Source: Benincasa hispida
Lineage: Eukaryota; Streptophyta; Magnoliopsida; Cucurbitales; Cucurbitaceae
Length of the DNA: 64,000 nt
Reading direction: 5' to 3'
Assembly (NCBI RefSeq): GCF_009727055.1
Contig: NC_052351.1
Coordinates: 58,385,643 to 58,449,642, forward strand
Position 1 is the stretch's first letter. The number at the start of each line of letters is the position of its first letter. The notes below the pieces were generated by a model. That model worked only from the letters and a program-made list of their open reading frames with translations. It was not told where the DNA came from and searched no databases. This document shows positions 9,841 to 21,720 of this stretch, piece after piece. The translations under genes and the position numbers were made by a program.

Positions 9841-10769
9841 ACCTAGATAAGAAAAACTAACAGGAATCCTATAACTTAGCAAGCATTAGTTTTCATATAA
9901 CTCTTGTGTTATATTTTATAGTCATTTAACTTAGGAGTAAAATTTCATATATATCCTCAGTGAATGGTAGAATCATCATAAACAAAATAGTCCAATCCAG
10001 TCAGTCAATGTCATTAAGTCATGTAGTTCAATTAGTTATAAATTATCAGTCCCAACAACCTAGAATAATCAGTCAAATCTGTCTTAGTAGTCTCAAGAAA
10101 CAGTCCATGTAATCTTAAGTAACCAATCCATGTATTCTTAAGAAAATAGTTTAAGTAATCTTAAATAAGCAGACTAAGAGGTAAAGATGACTGGTTCAAA
10201 GGTGAATCAGTAGAAGGATACTTACCTCAAGTTTTAGTCAATACACGCTCAAACAACCTAAACTTTTATTTTCCCAAAAGACCACGAACCAAGTCCTAAG
10301 CGATAAACCAAAAATTAGGATTTCCAAAATAAGGCCAAAATTCTCAATCAACCAATTTACATCATCCATTAAGGCCAAATATTTACAGTCCCAAGGTCCA
10401 ATTACTTATCCAAATTTTCTCGAAATTGATTTCAAATTTGATGAACAACACTTCAAAATTCTTCAATTCTTGAATTAAACCCTATATCAACAATCAAAAT
10501 TAATTCCATCATTTAGGGCATAATTCCAATCACAACTTAAACCGAATATCTCCAAACAACATACCCAACACGTGGTTTGATCCCAAAACCACTTTGAAGA
10601 TTCAAAATCAACATAATCCAACAACTATATCACCAAAATCAACCTTTAACTTTGATGTACAGTAGCTTTAGACCTTTTAATGCAACCTCCAAAAATAAAA
10701 ATTAAAAAAAAAAAGTTAATCCGACACTTAGTGGGTATCCAAAAGTTCTCAACAAAGACCCCAAACCTT

Positions 10770-10793
10770 AAAAAAAAAAAAAAAAAAAAAAAA
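10770..10793. repeat. Poly-A run
   Basis: About 24 consecutive A residues lie inside the solo LTR. Confidence 0.9.
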
Positions 10794-13643
10794 GATGTCT
10801 AACAATTTTAATCTTATCGAAAAGCACATTGGCTGTCTGCAAAATCCAATTTCAACATCAAAACAATATGGATGAGCCAAAACGTAAATCAAAATTTGAT
10901 AGGTATTCAAGATCTTCCATGAAAACCCATAAAATATCAAATAACTTACCCAAGTTATCAATTTCGATGACAATGGCATCAGCGGCAGTGGAAACCATAG
11001 ATAGGCAGCGGGTGTTGCTATCGAATGGCATAAATTGTTTAAGCTAGCTGCTAGTAGTGAGGGTCTTGCATGAGGAGAACTTGTAAGAGTGAGAGAGAAG
11101 GGGGATTTTCAATTTTATAGATTCTATTCAGCAGCGATTATGGACAAACTAGAGCATCAAACAACGATCGAACCGTTCAAAATGAAACACTATATTTCCC
11201 AAACAGGCTGACCAAATTTGAGCATCATCCAACAGTTCAAACTCCATAAAAGACAATTTTGTGGAAGTTGTCGCTGAAAAATCGAATTGTTTTCTCCCCA
11301 ATTTTCTGCCTCTTTTCACTCTCCTTTAATTTCGAAAAATCTCAATTCTTTCCTTTTTTTTTTCAAATTTCAAAAAGATAAATAAAATATTTTATCACAA
11401 TATCTCCAAAATCTTCAAAGATTCTATTAAAATAATAAATCAATTAACTTCTCAAATGACCTTAATTTAGGCTTTGAAATCCAAAATTAAATGGCATAAA
11501 ATCCATCAATTTTATACAAATTAAATCAATTTAAAATCACATAATTAAATATCTTTTAAGTTGGCTCCACAATCAAAAATCAAAGGGATGCAAAATTCGA
11601 TATTTTTAAGATAATTAGTTCGAATATCTAATCAATTAAATTCAATTAAACCAATAAAAACTTACCGATTTTTCAATTTAATCCTAATTTTTAAAAATGA
11701 AAGGGAAACTAAAACTCAATAATTTCAGATAACTAACTTAAATTTTCCTGAAATTCGGGATGTTACATTTAAACACTCTAATTACATTAATTTGAACAAA
11801 CAAGCAGGGGAGGTGAGAAAGAAAGCTTAGAGTTTCAGAAATTATCTTTGAAAAACTCTTCAAATTTCTCCAAATCCGGCTGAAATCTTCACTCCAATAA
11901 CTTCTAAACCACCACTTGATTTTTCCTATTATCTTCTAGACCCTTAGAATGGATTGTGGGATCCAAAATGAGTTTAAATTTAAGGAATTTCTAAGGAGTG
12001 TTTTCTGGTTTTGTGCCTCATGAAGAAAAACCTTTCTTCTTTAGAATTTTCAGCATCCAGCCTCTCCTCTCTCAGCAAATTTGATCTTTATTTTAAACAA
12101 GTTTCTCATCCAATCACATTGCATAAAAGAATGACACCAAACACTTCTTACATGGCAGAATATAGGTGTTGAATTAATGGGAGAGGTTGGAAAATCCCGC
12201 TTCCCCTTAATTTTCATTTTATTTGATTTTCATAAAAATCAAATCTAATTTGTAAAATCCAATTTTCAAAATTTAATTTTATAAAATATTAATTCAACAA
12301 TTAATATTTAAATAAATTTAATTTTAAAAAATTAATTCTAATAATTAATTTTAGTTAAACTAATTCTAATTAATTAAATTAAATTAATATCAAATATTAA
12401 ATTAATCAAACACTAATTCTTAATATGAATCCCTATTCATGTTTTTAATATTTAAACCATATTTAAATATTCTCCAACTCTTCGATCTCGTTTAATTCGA
12501 TAATTGAACATATAATTATATTACATATAATTAACAATTCCCGTAATTCAAATTTGAATATTTCAAACTCTCTCATCACAGTATTCTAAGGTTTAGTTCG
12601 TTTATGAGCTAGTAGGGGGACTTAATGAATCTATAGATCATGAGCTCCAACGATTCGAAATTAATTGGCTAAACTCTTTTAACTGAATTAACCAACATTC
12701 GTTAACTACCGGGTCACTCCGCTAAAACCCAATAGTTGCACTCTTCTCACTATAAATATATTTCTGTTCATCTGATGTAACCATGATCAGTAAGTCAATC
12801 CTTCACAAGTTGTTCGTATTTATAGTCAGATCAAAATTACCGTTTTACTCCTATAATATATCTTGCTCCTTAAGTCTCCACTGATGCACTAATTAACAAT
12901 TGGTTAATGGTCCTATCAATAAACTGAGTCCCTCTCAGTCATAGAGAGGGTGAGGCCCCTTGTTCAAGACTAAGAGTCAGTGCTTAAGGGAACAACCTAT
13001 CTACTATCCCTGAAAATGGGTAGGAGCAAATTTCATCTTGCAAGGCTATGTCCCTAGCTATCTACCCGGTTTTACCCCTAAAATGGGAGGCTTATTGAGC
13101 AACGATGTTGAGCCACCCTCACCATTGTAGATTAAAGGATAATCCTGAATAAACAAGAGTTCATAGTTAGCTCAGAATGGAGATCGACTTACCTTAGGTC
13201 ATCGAGATGAAATAGTCAATTTTAACAGTAGGCGGTGTTATAAGAAAAGTGACTATTTCGTAGTCCAATCTTATATAAACATATTTTGCATCGAATGCCC
13301 CCACTCGCATGTCTCAATATGAACGATTTCGGGATCACATCGTTTGTATCAAATACAAAATGGGTCACATTTATAGTGTCCCCAGGATAAGGTACCCAAC
13401 ATTATCCTTATACTTGTAGACTATTTTGAATATATACTCAAACTTGATCCACTTTTATGTCTCTAATAAAGTTGTATTCATGTTATAGTCAGAGGTTCAT
13501 TAGTTTATTGTATTTAGGCTTTACAAGTGCAATTTACATGTTTAGTAAGAACTTTTATTGAATTAATCTTGATAACAATTTTATTGCAAATAGAAGATGT
13601 TTAAAAATTTCAAATTGTGAGTTTTAGGACATACAACTCAACA

Positions 13644-14545
13644 ATGATAGCATTAAAAAAAACACTATCGTAGACGTTCCGTAGTGTTTTCGTGATGTTG
13701 TCACAACTCATGTTATTGAAAGTCCTTAACTTTCCATAGAATGTTTTTAATGCTATAAAAATGCTATAAAAACTCAACTATCAATAGAATAAACTTAATG
13801 TTATGGAACTTTTCATAACATTAGCAAAAAAAAAAAAACTATAAAAGGTCTTTATAGCATTTTTGATACCGGTAAAAAAATGTTATAAATGGTTTTTGTA
13901 ACATTTTTTTATAGCTGTAAGAAAATGCTATAAAGACATTCAATAGTGTTTTTAGGCACGATGTCGTAGTTGATGTTATTTGAAATTTTTCGACATTACA
14001 ATGTCCACGAAATCCATGTACGGAATAGTTAGTGAATCAACGTACATCACAATCCCCATCCATGACGTCTTGAACCATTTCGCTCTAGCTTCGAAGAATT
14101 TGGGCAAAACCCCAATTTCTGCCATACCCAGAATTGGTCTTCAGAAAGCCCAATTGTTGATAATGACGAAATGATTTCCAGGAGGATTTTTAGCCATTTT
14201 CCAATGATGATTCAGGCACCTGAGGCATGGAATCCAGAACCCCGAGTCTATTGCTATACATCTACAACACCGATTATGGCTAAGAGTGGGATTAAGTGAG
14301 AAAGGCAACTGAAAATTACTGAGACGAACAGAGCCATGGGGAATTTTTTTTGGGAGGTTTTGACTTCTTTAACGAGAATGTTGATATTTTCCTAAAAATT
14401 GTGGTTAAAACAGAGTCTTGATATATAGATTCAATCCCTTTTGACTCCTTTGATGCCCAAATTGAACCATGGATGGGGTTTGAATTTTGTGGAGGGATAT
14501 GAAGGTCATTAAGATGAAGGGTAATGCAGAGAAAACGAGGGAGTT
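13644..14545. other. Unassigned sequence with dense TATAA(A)-type inverted motifs
   Basis: Between about 13650 and 13975, short words such as atgctataaa, ttatagcatttt, atgttataaa and aacatttttttatagc recur in both orientations. That looks like the subterminal repeat array of a DNA transposon (CACTA or similar), but I cannot find a matching terminus. The rest (13980-14545) holds only short frames and resembles an intergenic sequence or an old gene remnant that I do not recognise. Confidence 0.3.
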
Positions 14546-15175
14546 TGTTGGTGAAAATTTATATTTTTTAAAAGTAGGAAAGGAGAAGTAGAGAATTCCA
14601 CATTTGTTAATTTTACAAGGAGATGTCTCGTTATTTACCTTCACCTTTTCTTGTGGGTTTGGGTCCTAAGTTTTAAAGGGGGTGAAGAGGTAGACAAATG
14701 TTAGCATGGTGGTCATTCCACATGCGTGCCGCCACCGTTCAGTCGGGTGAGGTGCGTGTGTGTGGAATTACTTTTTTATCAGAAACATATTTTATTTTTT
14801 AAAAAATAAAATATAAAAAGACCATCATTCATTTTGTTCAATCATCCGAACTTACTATTGTCCTCTGTTTTTGTCGTAGTCTTCAGTGTCGTTCGTTTCA
14901 TTCCCGCACTGTGCGTACATACACACTTACATTTCTGAAGTGCACTTTCAAGACCTATAAATTACATTTAGTGCTTCAGAAGGAAGGCAGAACAATCAAT
15001 CGTGCTTTCTTCGCTCCCTACATTTCTTCTCTTTTCTTTCAAGTTTTTCGAACACGGTTAGCCTAGAGGGGTGTGAGAATTTCGATTGGCTTTCAGTGTA
15101 GTTTCGATCCACCTAGGTTTTATCTTGGTTGTTTCATTCTAAGGACGATGTGACATCTCCTACAAACTGCTTGCA
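14546..15175 (+). repeat. F-type copia 5' LTR
   Basis: The start TGTTGGTGAAAA and the following 250 bp match the F-type fragments at 42050-42151 and 55841-55990, which gives an independent boundary. The right end is not sharp: no standard PBS is visible, and I place it near 15175 by the change to leader-like sequence. A TATA box lies at 14956. Confidence 0.5.
14956..14962 (+). promoter_or_regulatory. Candidate TATA box of the F-type LTR
   Basis: TATAAAT sits in the sequence gacctataaattac about 410 bp into the LTR, where an LTR promoter would be expected. This is from sequence only; no start site is known. Confidence 0.45.
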
Positions 15176-15384
15176 CTCTGGACAGAGTCGTGAAACGTCT
15201 TAAAGAGAGCGAGATCCGTGACTCAACCTTCTTTCACGAGTTTTTGTTTTGCAGGTTTTTTCCTAGTTCGTTTGTCTGTGCTAATTCTATTGACTATGTT
15301 AGTGACATTGTTTGTCAGAGCCTCCATTCTTATTGCTATCTGTGTAGCTATTTCAACAATTTTAAGACAGTTTTCATCTGCTAC

Positions 15385-16291
15385 CATGTGTGATGGCCAT
15401 ACCAACACAAAACAACATTCTGTCCATCGATCTCAACCACTATTTCCATTTCGAAGGGGCACACTTCAAACGTTGGAAGCAGAAGATGTTGTTCTTCCTC
15501 ATTGTGAAAAAATTTGTTGATACCTGCACAACGAAGAAGCCAACTATCCCAACAAGTGATTCGACCGAACAACAGATCAAAGATGCTGTTGGATGGGAGG
15601 AAAATGACTTTCTCTGCACAAATTTTATCTTAAATGGTTTGACTGATGATTTATATGATTATTACAACACAATGACCATGACGAAAGAAGTCTGGGATGC
15701 TTTGTAGAAAAAATACGATACCGAAGAGGCCGGTTCATAAAAGTATGTAGTTAGCCGTCATTTGGAGTTCTAAATTACGGTTAAAAAATCAATGGAGGCT
15801 CAATCCCATGAATTGCAAAAGATTGCTCATGAAATCATCAATGAAGTTATGTCTCTAAATGAGAAATTTTCAGTTGTTATTATTGACAAATTATCCCATA
15901 TGTGGAAGGACATCAAAAACACATTGAGGCATAAAACCAAGGAATTTTCCTTGGAAAGTTTGATAACACGCCCGAGGATTGAGGAAGAAGCCCAAAAGCA
16001 GGACTAGAGGGAGGAGGTAAGAATCATTCCAAGTAAGCCTGCCTTTACCGCTTAAAACCTTGGACTAAAGCCAAAGGAAAACGAGATGAAAGTTTGAAAT
16101 TATAGATCCAACAACCAGAAAAGCCAAAAGAATCAGAAACCCCCATAAGGAGAAACAGTACAATTTCTTTGCTTCAATTGTAACAAACTTGGGCATATAG
16201 CTAGAAATTGTAGGAACATGTGTTGTCCTACCCTTATGCAGGGACATGCGAACCTGACTGAAGAAGAATTAGTAATCATGATCAAAAAGTA
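15385..16291 (+). pseudogene. Copia 1 gag
   Basis: The frame from 15390 gives IDLNHYFHFEGAHFKRWKQKMLFFL, an N-terminal gag pattern of copia elements (L-N-G-x-N-F-x-x-W type), then CTNFILNGLTDDLYDYYNTM and KEVWDAL before a stop at 15706. It resumes at 15792 (ELQKIAHEIINEVMSLNEKF). The zinc knuckle CFNCNKLGHIARNC lies at about 16160-16205, CX2CX4HX4C, and would bind element RNA. The frame ends at about 16291. Breaks: stop near 15705, frameshift before 15792, stop at 16006. Confidence 0.75.
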
Positions 16292-16294
16292 AAT

Positions 16295-17080
16295 GTGATC
16301 AAGGGTCCTGAAGGGTGGTGGCTAGACACTAAAGCTATGCGTCATGTCTGTCATGACCGTAATTTATTTAAATCATATGTTGAAATTAAAAATAAAATAT
16401 ATTGTTGGGTGATCACCACTCAACAATAGTTGCTGGAATTGGCAAGGTAGAGTACAAGTTTACCTCTAGAAAGACCGTCACTTTGAAGGAAGTTCTGCGT
16501 ACCCCCACAAATAAGGAAGAATCTGGCCCGGGTTATCTTCTCAACAAGGCTAGCTTCACTCAGACCATAGAGGCTAACTTAGATACCCTCACAAAAAATA
16601 ATGTCTTTATGGGAAAGGCTTATACAATTGATGGAATGTTCAAACTAAACCTTGACATCAATAAAACTCAATCTTCTATTTATATGTTGTGTTCTTTTAA
16701 TGTTTGGATGCTAGGCTTAGTCGTGTTAATAAACGAATAATTAGTAACATGAGTAGGTTGGAGATGATTCCTAAATTTCCCATGAATGACTTTGATAAAT
16801 GCGAATATTATAGTCAGGCTAAAATAACTAAATCTCCGCATAAATTAATATTTAGGAAATCTGAGCCTCTAGATTTGATTCATTCAGTCTTATGTAAGTT
16901 TGATGGTGTCTTGACTAGGAATAGTAAAAGATATTTTATCACTTTTATTGATGATTGCTCTGACTTCACATTCGTATATTTGCTAAAAATAAAAATGATG
17001 TATTTAACATGTTCGAATTGTTTGTGACTGAAATAGAAAACCAGTTTAACAGAAAACTTAAGAGAATTCGTAAGGATGAA
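16295..17080 (+). pseudogene. Copia 1 protease remnant and integrase N-terminus
   Basis: After the zinc knuckle the frame reads GWWLDTKAMRHVCHDRNLFKSY, the copia protease start, in which the D-[ST]-G active-site motif has become DTK. Then GKVEYKFTSRKTVTLKEVLRTP corresponds to the rest of the domain. The pre-integrase block is around 16690-16800 (RLSRVNKRIISNMSRLEMIP, C-x2-C degraded). Integrase begins with SEPLDLIHSVLCKFDGVLTRNSKRYFITFIDDCSDFTFVYLLK at 16861-16990, where the first catalytic Asp is kept. The sequence ends abruptly at about 17080. Confidence 0.7.
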
Positions 17081-17460
17081 GTTGCTTTAGTCTTTTGTCC
17101 TAATCTGCTTTTTTCCTACGATGGGAGCATTAGGGTGGGACTCTAGGGCCTAAAATGAAGGGTTACACTTACGCGGAATTGTTAAGGTTGTTAACAAATT
17201 CTGGACCGAAAAATGGTGACTGTTAGAGTCAGTTACAAGAGTTGTTTCTGTCTAATGGTTGAGAATGTCTCATCCTAGTGAAGGGGCACTTGATCACCCC
17301 AACGGTGACTTTTGTCCTGTGTCGCTGGGGCATCATTGCAAAATAGATATCATTTCACTTAGGGTACATTAGAACTATTTTGCTAAAATCTAAAATTGGT
17401 ATTAAAAGTGGTAATGCAAATATACTTATTAAATTTGTTCTTATTTTCATCAACTTTTAA

Positions 17461-18201
17461 ATGGCAACCGCTACTCTAGCTCTTTTATCTATCGACAAAT
17501 TGACTGGCGATAATTACTCTAGTTGAAAAAACACGATTAACACAATTCTTATCATTGATGACCTCTGGTTCGTCCTTACAGAGGAATGTCCTTCTATTCC
17601 AACTCAAACCGTTGCTTGAAATGTTCGAGAGACCTATGAGAAATGGACACGGGCGAATGAGAAGGCTCGAGCTTACATCTTGGCTAGTCTGAACGACATC
17701 TTGGCCAAGACGCATGAGCCCATGGTATCTGCTCGTGAGATCATGGAGTCCCGGAAGAGAATGCTTCGACAACCGTCCGGGTAGCTCAAGCATGAAGCTC
17801 TAAAGTGCATCTTCAACTCCAAGATGAAGAAGGGTATATTTGTTCAAGAACATGTTCTGAACATGATGGTCCACTTTAATGTGGCAAAGATGAATGGTGC
17901 TCACATTAATGAGGGTAGCAAGGTTAGCTTTATTCTACAGACATTGCCAAAAAGTTTCCTGCTCTTCGTAAACAACAGTTTTTTTTAACAAGGTTGATTA
18001 CACCCTTACAACTCTCCTCAACGAGTTGCAGACGTTCTAATCCTTGCGGAAAAGCAAGGAGAAGACAGTTGGTGAGGCAAATGTTGCTTCATCATCTAAG
18101 TAGTTTCATCGAGGTTCGACCTCAGGAACTAAGTCTCCACCTTCTTCTTCTAACACTAATAAGTGGAAAACGAAGAAGGGTAGTAAGGGAAAGGGAAAAG
18201 C
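17461..18201 (+). pseudogene. Copia 2 gag, N-terminal part
   Basis: Translation from ATG 17461 gives MATATLALLSIDKLTGDNYS, then a stop where Trp is expected (TGA at about 17524), and continues NTINTILIIDDLWFVLTEECP, a stop at an expected Arg, then ANEKARAYILASLNDILAKTHEPMVSAREIMESL-like sequence, another stop for Gln, and LKHEALKCIFNSKMKKGIFVQEHVLNMM. This is the gag found with copia E (31407-31108), which helps place the stops. The frame is split from its zinc knuckle by the solo LTR starting at 18202. Confidence 0.75.
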
Positions 18202-20259
18202 TATTGGGATTGGTGTCCTAATTCTCCCGGAGTCTCGTTGTTTGTAATTATACACATTGTTTTATGAATAAAATAACTTTTATTTCATTCTAGCATTTAC
18301 TAATATCCAATAAACAAAGCTCCATGGTTATCTTATATAAACTTAAGCATGTATATATGATATACAAGTGGACATACCTTTAGTGATAACCTAAATAGGT
18401 CTGTAGTATAAGGATTAAGGTGGGATACCTGATCTTGGTGACATTATTGATACGACCTGCTTTGTAGAGGTTTGCAAGTGTTGTAAACTACTACAAAGGG
18501 TAGATCCTGACCATTCATGTGGAGATATGCGAGCGGGGGTGTCTTATACAAAGAGTTTGTATAAAATCGGACCACGAGATGACTAGACTCTGTATATATC
18601 GCTGTTGATACTAGAGACTTACATCTCATCTAAACGATCACACGTGACACGACCTCAATCCTGAGTATTTTAGGAACTCGTGCCTTTGACGGCAGTTATT
18701 TAATTAGTTTGGGTGAGAGTGGTCAAATTGCCAACTCAACATGCCTACCTTTTTGGGGATTTGTCTGATCTAGAAGCTAAGAACTCACTTATACAAGATG
18801 GAATTCACTCATTCCCTGAAGTAGGGGTAAGTAGATAGATTTCTCCCTTAAGGGCTGATTCCAGGTCTTAAACATAGTGGCCACAGCTTCTCTTTGGAAG
18901 AGAGGACTCAGTCATAGTAGGACTATGACTTATGTTCATTAGAGGGATCAGTGGTACTTAAGGAGTTAGATGTAACTACAGGGGCATAACGGTTATTGGC
19001 CAAACTTACTAGCGATCTGTGAAGGGTTGTCGCATTGTTGATTGGTTAAGATGAACACATAATATATCTGTGGTAAGGAGAGTTCAGCTGTCGGTCTTTA
19101 GTGGAGTGCCTGGCAGTTAACGGATGGTGGATCCCGTGACTAAGGAGTTTAGTCAGTTATTCACGTACCATTGGAGCTTCGAGCTACAGGTTCATAAGGT
19201 CCCCTTGGTAGCTCAATGGATTCAAGTTGAGGTTCAGTTCTTGGTATTGATTTGAAATGTTCAAATTGACAAGAGGTAATTCGATTATATATGATATGAT
19301 CGGTATGGTGTATGAGATACATCAAGTGGAGGATTAATGTAAATGAGATTTACATTAAGTACCATGGAATAGAAAAAGAGTTATGGTTTGTATGTTTCAT
19401 GAGATGAAATATTAAAACTATAGGTTATAAATATATTATGGTAAGTTAGCTATCATTTATATTTATAATAATATTAATTATTGGATAATTATCTCTGTTT
19501 CTCTAATAACCAATTGAGTGGGAGGTTATTAGTGGTTTCATGGTAACCGTGAGAAAAAAGAAAAAATGTTTTCCTATTTTTAATAATGTTGATTAATGTT
19601 TGTTTTAAGATTTCCATTCTCAGGAAGTTGTTAAGTAAATAAGATTTACTAAGCGATAGCTTAGAGTTAGCTAAACGATCATGGAGTGTTCTTAGGCAAT
19701 AGACACTCAGCTAAGATGATCACATAGCTTTTCCTAAACGATTGGGCATCGACCTATTCGATAGGTTGTTCCATCTCCCACTTACTCAATCGTTTACATG
19801 ATTGTGGTTCCTTTAGTTTTCTGCCTCAAACCAAGTCCACACAGAGCCCACCCTCTGGATTCTCACACTGAGAATACGAAGGTAACCTTCTTGGTGGTGT
19901 CATACTCTACTCGACACTGTCGAGGTTCTGTGGAGTCCGTTCATAGTGTTCGGGGTGTTTGTGACCTTCGCGATCGCTTAGTTCGAGTGTGTGGTGTTCG
20001 TGCAATGTAGCGGTCGTGTTGGACGAACATTTGTGTGTTGCTATGTTTTTGTGATCGAGAATTTGTGATCAATGATCTTGAAGATGAGTCTACAAAAGTG
20101 TGTTTCTCTTGTTGATCTTTTGTATAACACGCTGTAATTTTTGTATTTCGCATAATCGTATGCTTCCGTTTGTGATTGTAATTGTAATGTTCATATACGA
20201 TTGAAATTTGGAAAGATCATTCCGCTACTCACGGAAATCCTCGTGTCCAATTTCCTTCA
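18202..20259 (+). mobile_element. Solo LTR, copia B type (2058 bp), inside copia 2 gag
   Basis: It starts TATTGGGATTGG (a decayed TGTTGGG) and ends CCTTCA, and is flanked by a perfect 5-bp duplication: AAAGC at 18197-18201 and 20260-20264. The gag frame of copia 2 continues on the other side. There is no internal region, so this is a solo LTR. Very similar copies are at 45791-48016 (plus) and 24084-25960 (minus). It contains a cluster of CGATCG-type motifs around 19660-19800. Confidence 0.9.
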
Positions 20260-20780
20260 AAAGCACTGGCTAACCCATAATCTGCTGCTTAGCGAGTAGT
20301 GCCGGTTGAAAAAGGAAAATGTTTCCACTACAACTAGGTGGGCACTGGAAGCGAAACTGCCCACGCTGGTTAAAAGAGATGAAGAAGGCTAAGGCCAAGG
20401 CCAAAAAAGGTAAATGTGATTTACTGGTTTTGGAAATTTGTTTAATGGAGAATGATGATTCTGGTTAGATTATAGACATTGGGGCCACTAATCATGTTTG
20501 TACTTTATTTTAAAGGATTAGATCCCGACGGCAGTTTGAGGCTGGTGAGATGACGATGCGAGTAGGGATCAGACACGTCATCCCAGCTATGGCAGTGGGA
20601 GGCCTCCAGTTGACTTTAAAGAATAGATTTATTATTTTGAATGATGTATATGTTGTTCCTGAGTTAAAAAGGAACTTGATTTCTATAATGTCGTTGCTTT
20701 AAATACACTCTTAACTTTTCAGTGAATAAAGTGTTTTTCTAAAAGATGGTGTTGAGATATGTTCAGCTAAACTAGAAAAT
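20260..20780 (+). pseudogene. Copia 2 zinc knuckle and protease
   Basis: At 20315-20380 the frame reads KCFHYNQVGHWKRNCPRWL; the zinc knuckle is damaged because the second Cys is Tyr (CX2Y...HX4C). Further on, CDLLVLEICLMENDDSG is followed by a TAG where Trp is expected (20464-20466) and then IIDIGATNHVC, the protease active-site region, in which D-[ST]-G reads DIG. ELKRNLISIMSLL closes the domain near 20700. The frame contains at least three stops. Confidence 0.75.
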
Positions 20781-21720
20781 AATTGTATGTGCTAAGGTCG
20801 TTAGCAACAAATTCCCTCCATAATGTAGAGACGTTTAAAACTATTGTAACTCAAAACAAACGACTTAAAGTTTCTACTAAAAAAAATGCCCAACTTTGGC
20901 ACCTTCGATTAGGACACATTAATCTCAATAGGATTAAGAGGTTTGTGAAGAATGGACGTCTAAACGAGTTAGAGGAAAATTCTTTACCTATGTGCGAGTC
21001 ATGCCTTGAAGGCAAGATGACTAAAAGACCTTTTACTGGAAAAGGTTACTAAAGTTTGTACATTCAGACCTTTGTGGTCCGACAAATGTGCGAGCTAGGG
21101 AGGCTACGCGTATTTCATCACTTTTACTCATGATTATTCGAGGTATGGGTATGTTTATTTAATGCAATATAAGTCAGAATCTTTTGAAAAGTTCAAAGAG
21201 TTCAAGGATGAAGTTGAAAACGCATTAGATAAACGAATTAAAACATTTCGATCTGATGGGGTTGGAGAGTTTTTGGATTTTGAGTTCCATAACTATTTAC
21301 GGAACTAAGGTCGAAAAGATTGAGAAAAATCAGTCATTCATAGAACATGGAATTGTTTCCCAACTCTCAGCACCTGGTACACCTCAGCAGAATGGTGTAT
21401 CAGAAAGAAGAAACAAAACCCTGTTGGACATGGTTCGGTCGATAATGAGTTACGCTTTCTTACCGGATTCGTTTTGAGGTTTTATAGTAGAGACTGCAGC
21501 TTATATCCTCAACTATGTTCCATCCAATAGTGTTGCCAGAAGACCTTTGAAGTTTTAGAAGAGCGTAAAGCTAGTTTGGGTCACTTCCACATTTGGGGTT
21601 TCCTAGCACATGTGCTTAAGGCCAATCCTAAGAAACTAGAACCACATTCGAGGATATACCTATTTGTAGGCCCCCAAAGGGACACAAAGTGGTTACTTTT
21701 ATGATCCTAAGGAAAACAAG
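20780..21720 (+). pseudogene. Copia 2 pre-integrase and integrase
   Basis: 20783-21052 gives NAQLWHLRLGHINLNRIKRF then MCESCLEGKMTKRPFTGKGY, the GAG-pre-integrase/zinc-binding module with HX3H-type and CX2C ligands. After a frameshift at about 21050 the core is read in pieces: HSDLCGP-like residues near 21060, SDGVGEF near 21250 (second Asp region), and SQLSAPGTPQQNGVSERRNKTLLDMVRS at 21355-21440 with the catalytic Glu. Stops and frameshifts at about 21050, 21120, 21300 and 21477 break it. Remaining motifs (HFHIWGF, DPKENKVFVSTNATFLEEDH) lead into RT. Confidence 0.8.

Larger units (their letters stand above)
8887..11767 (-). mobile_element. Solo LTR, Tekay/Del-like gypsy (2881 bp)
   Basis: The segment runs TGTAACGACCCG ... 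CGGGATGTTACA, so it has near-perfect inverted ends with TG...CA. It is flanked by a perfect 5-bp duplication: TTTAA at 8882-8886 and at 11768-11772. No internal PBS, PPT or pol is present, so it is a solo LTR left by LTR-LTR recombination. The TGTAACATCCCG start (minus strand) and a minisatellite inside are what I associate with chromovirus Tekay/Del LTRs; that lineage call is inference. Minus orientation is chosen on that basis and is less certain than the ends. Confidence 0.8.
8706..13643 (-). repeat. Copia-type LTR (A-like), interrupted by a solo LTR
   Basis: The minus strand starts at 13643 with TGTTGAGTTGTATGTCC, closely like the start of the LTRs at 42152 and 53987 (TGTTGGGTTTTATGTCC). 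It ends near 8706 with ACTTCCACTAG...GATAACA, resembling their end GCTTCCGCTG...TACA. Removing the 2.9-kb insert at 8887-11767 plus one TSD leaves about 2.05 kb, near the 1.85 kb of the relatives. No PBS lies beside 8706 and no PPT beside 13643, and flanking pentamers do not match, so it may be an old solo LTR or the edge of a rearranged element. Confidence 0.55.
14546..17080 (+). mobile_element. Copia fragment 1 (5' LTR, gag, start of integrase)
   Basis: A plus-strand element starts with an F-type LTR (TGTTGGTGAAAA) and continues through gag, a zinc knuckle, protease remains and the N-terminal half of integrase. It stops at about 17080, where the leader of copia 2 begins. There is no RT, RNase H or 3' LTR, so at least half the element is missing. 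Frames are broken by several stops and frameshifts. Confidence 0.7.

Noticed and set aside
9319..9846. Open frames of about 175 codons on both strands
   Set aside because: They are produced by the 33-bp-type minisatellite, whose period is a multiple of three; the peptides are simple repeats.
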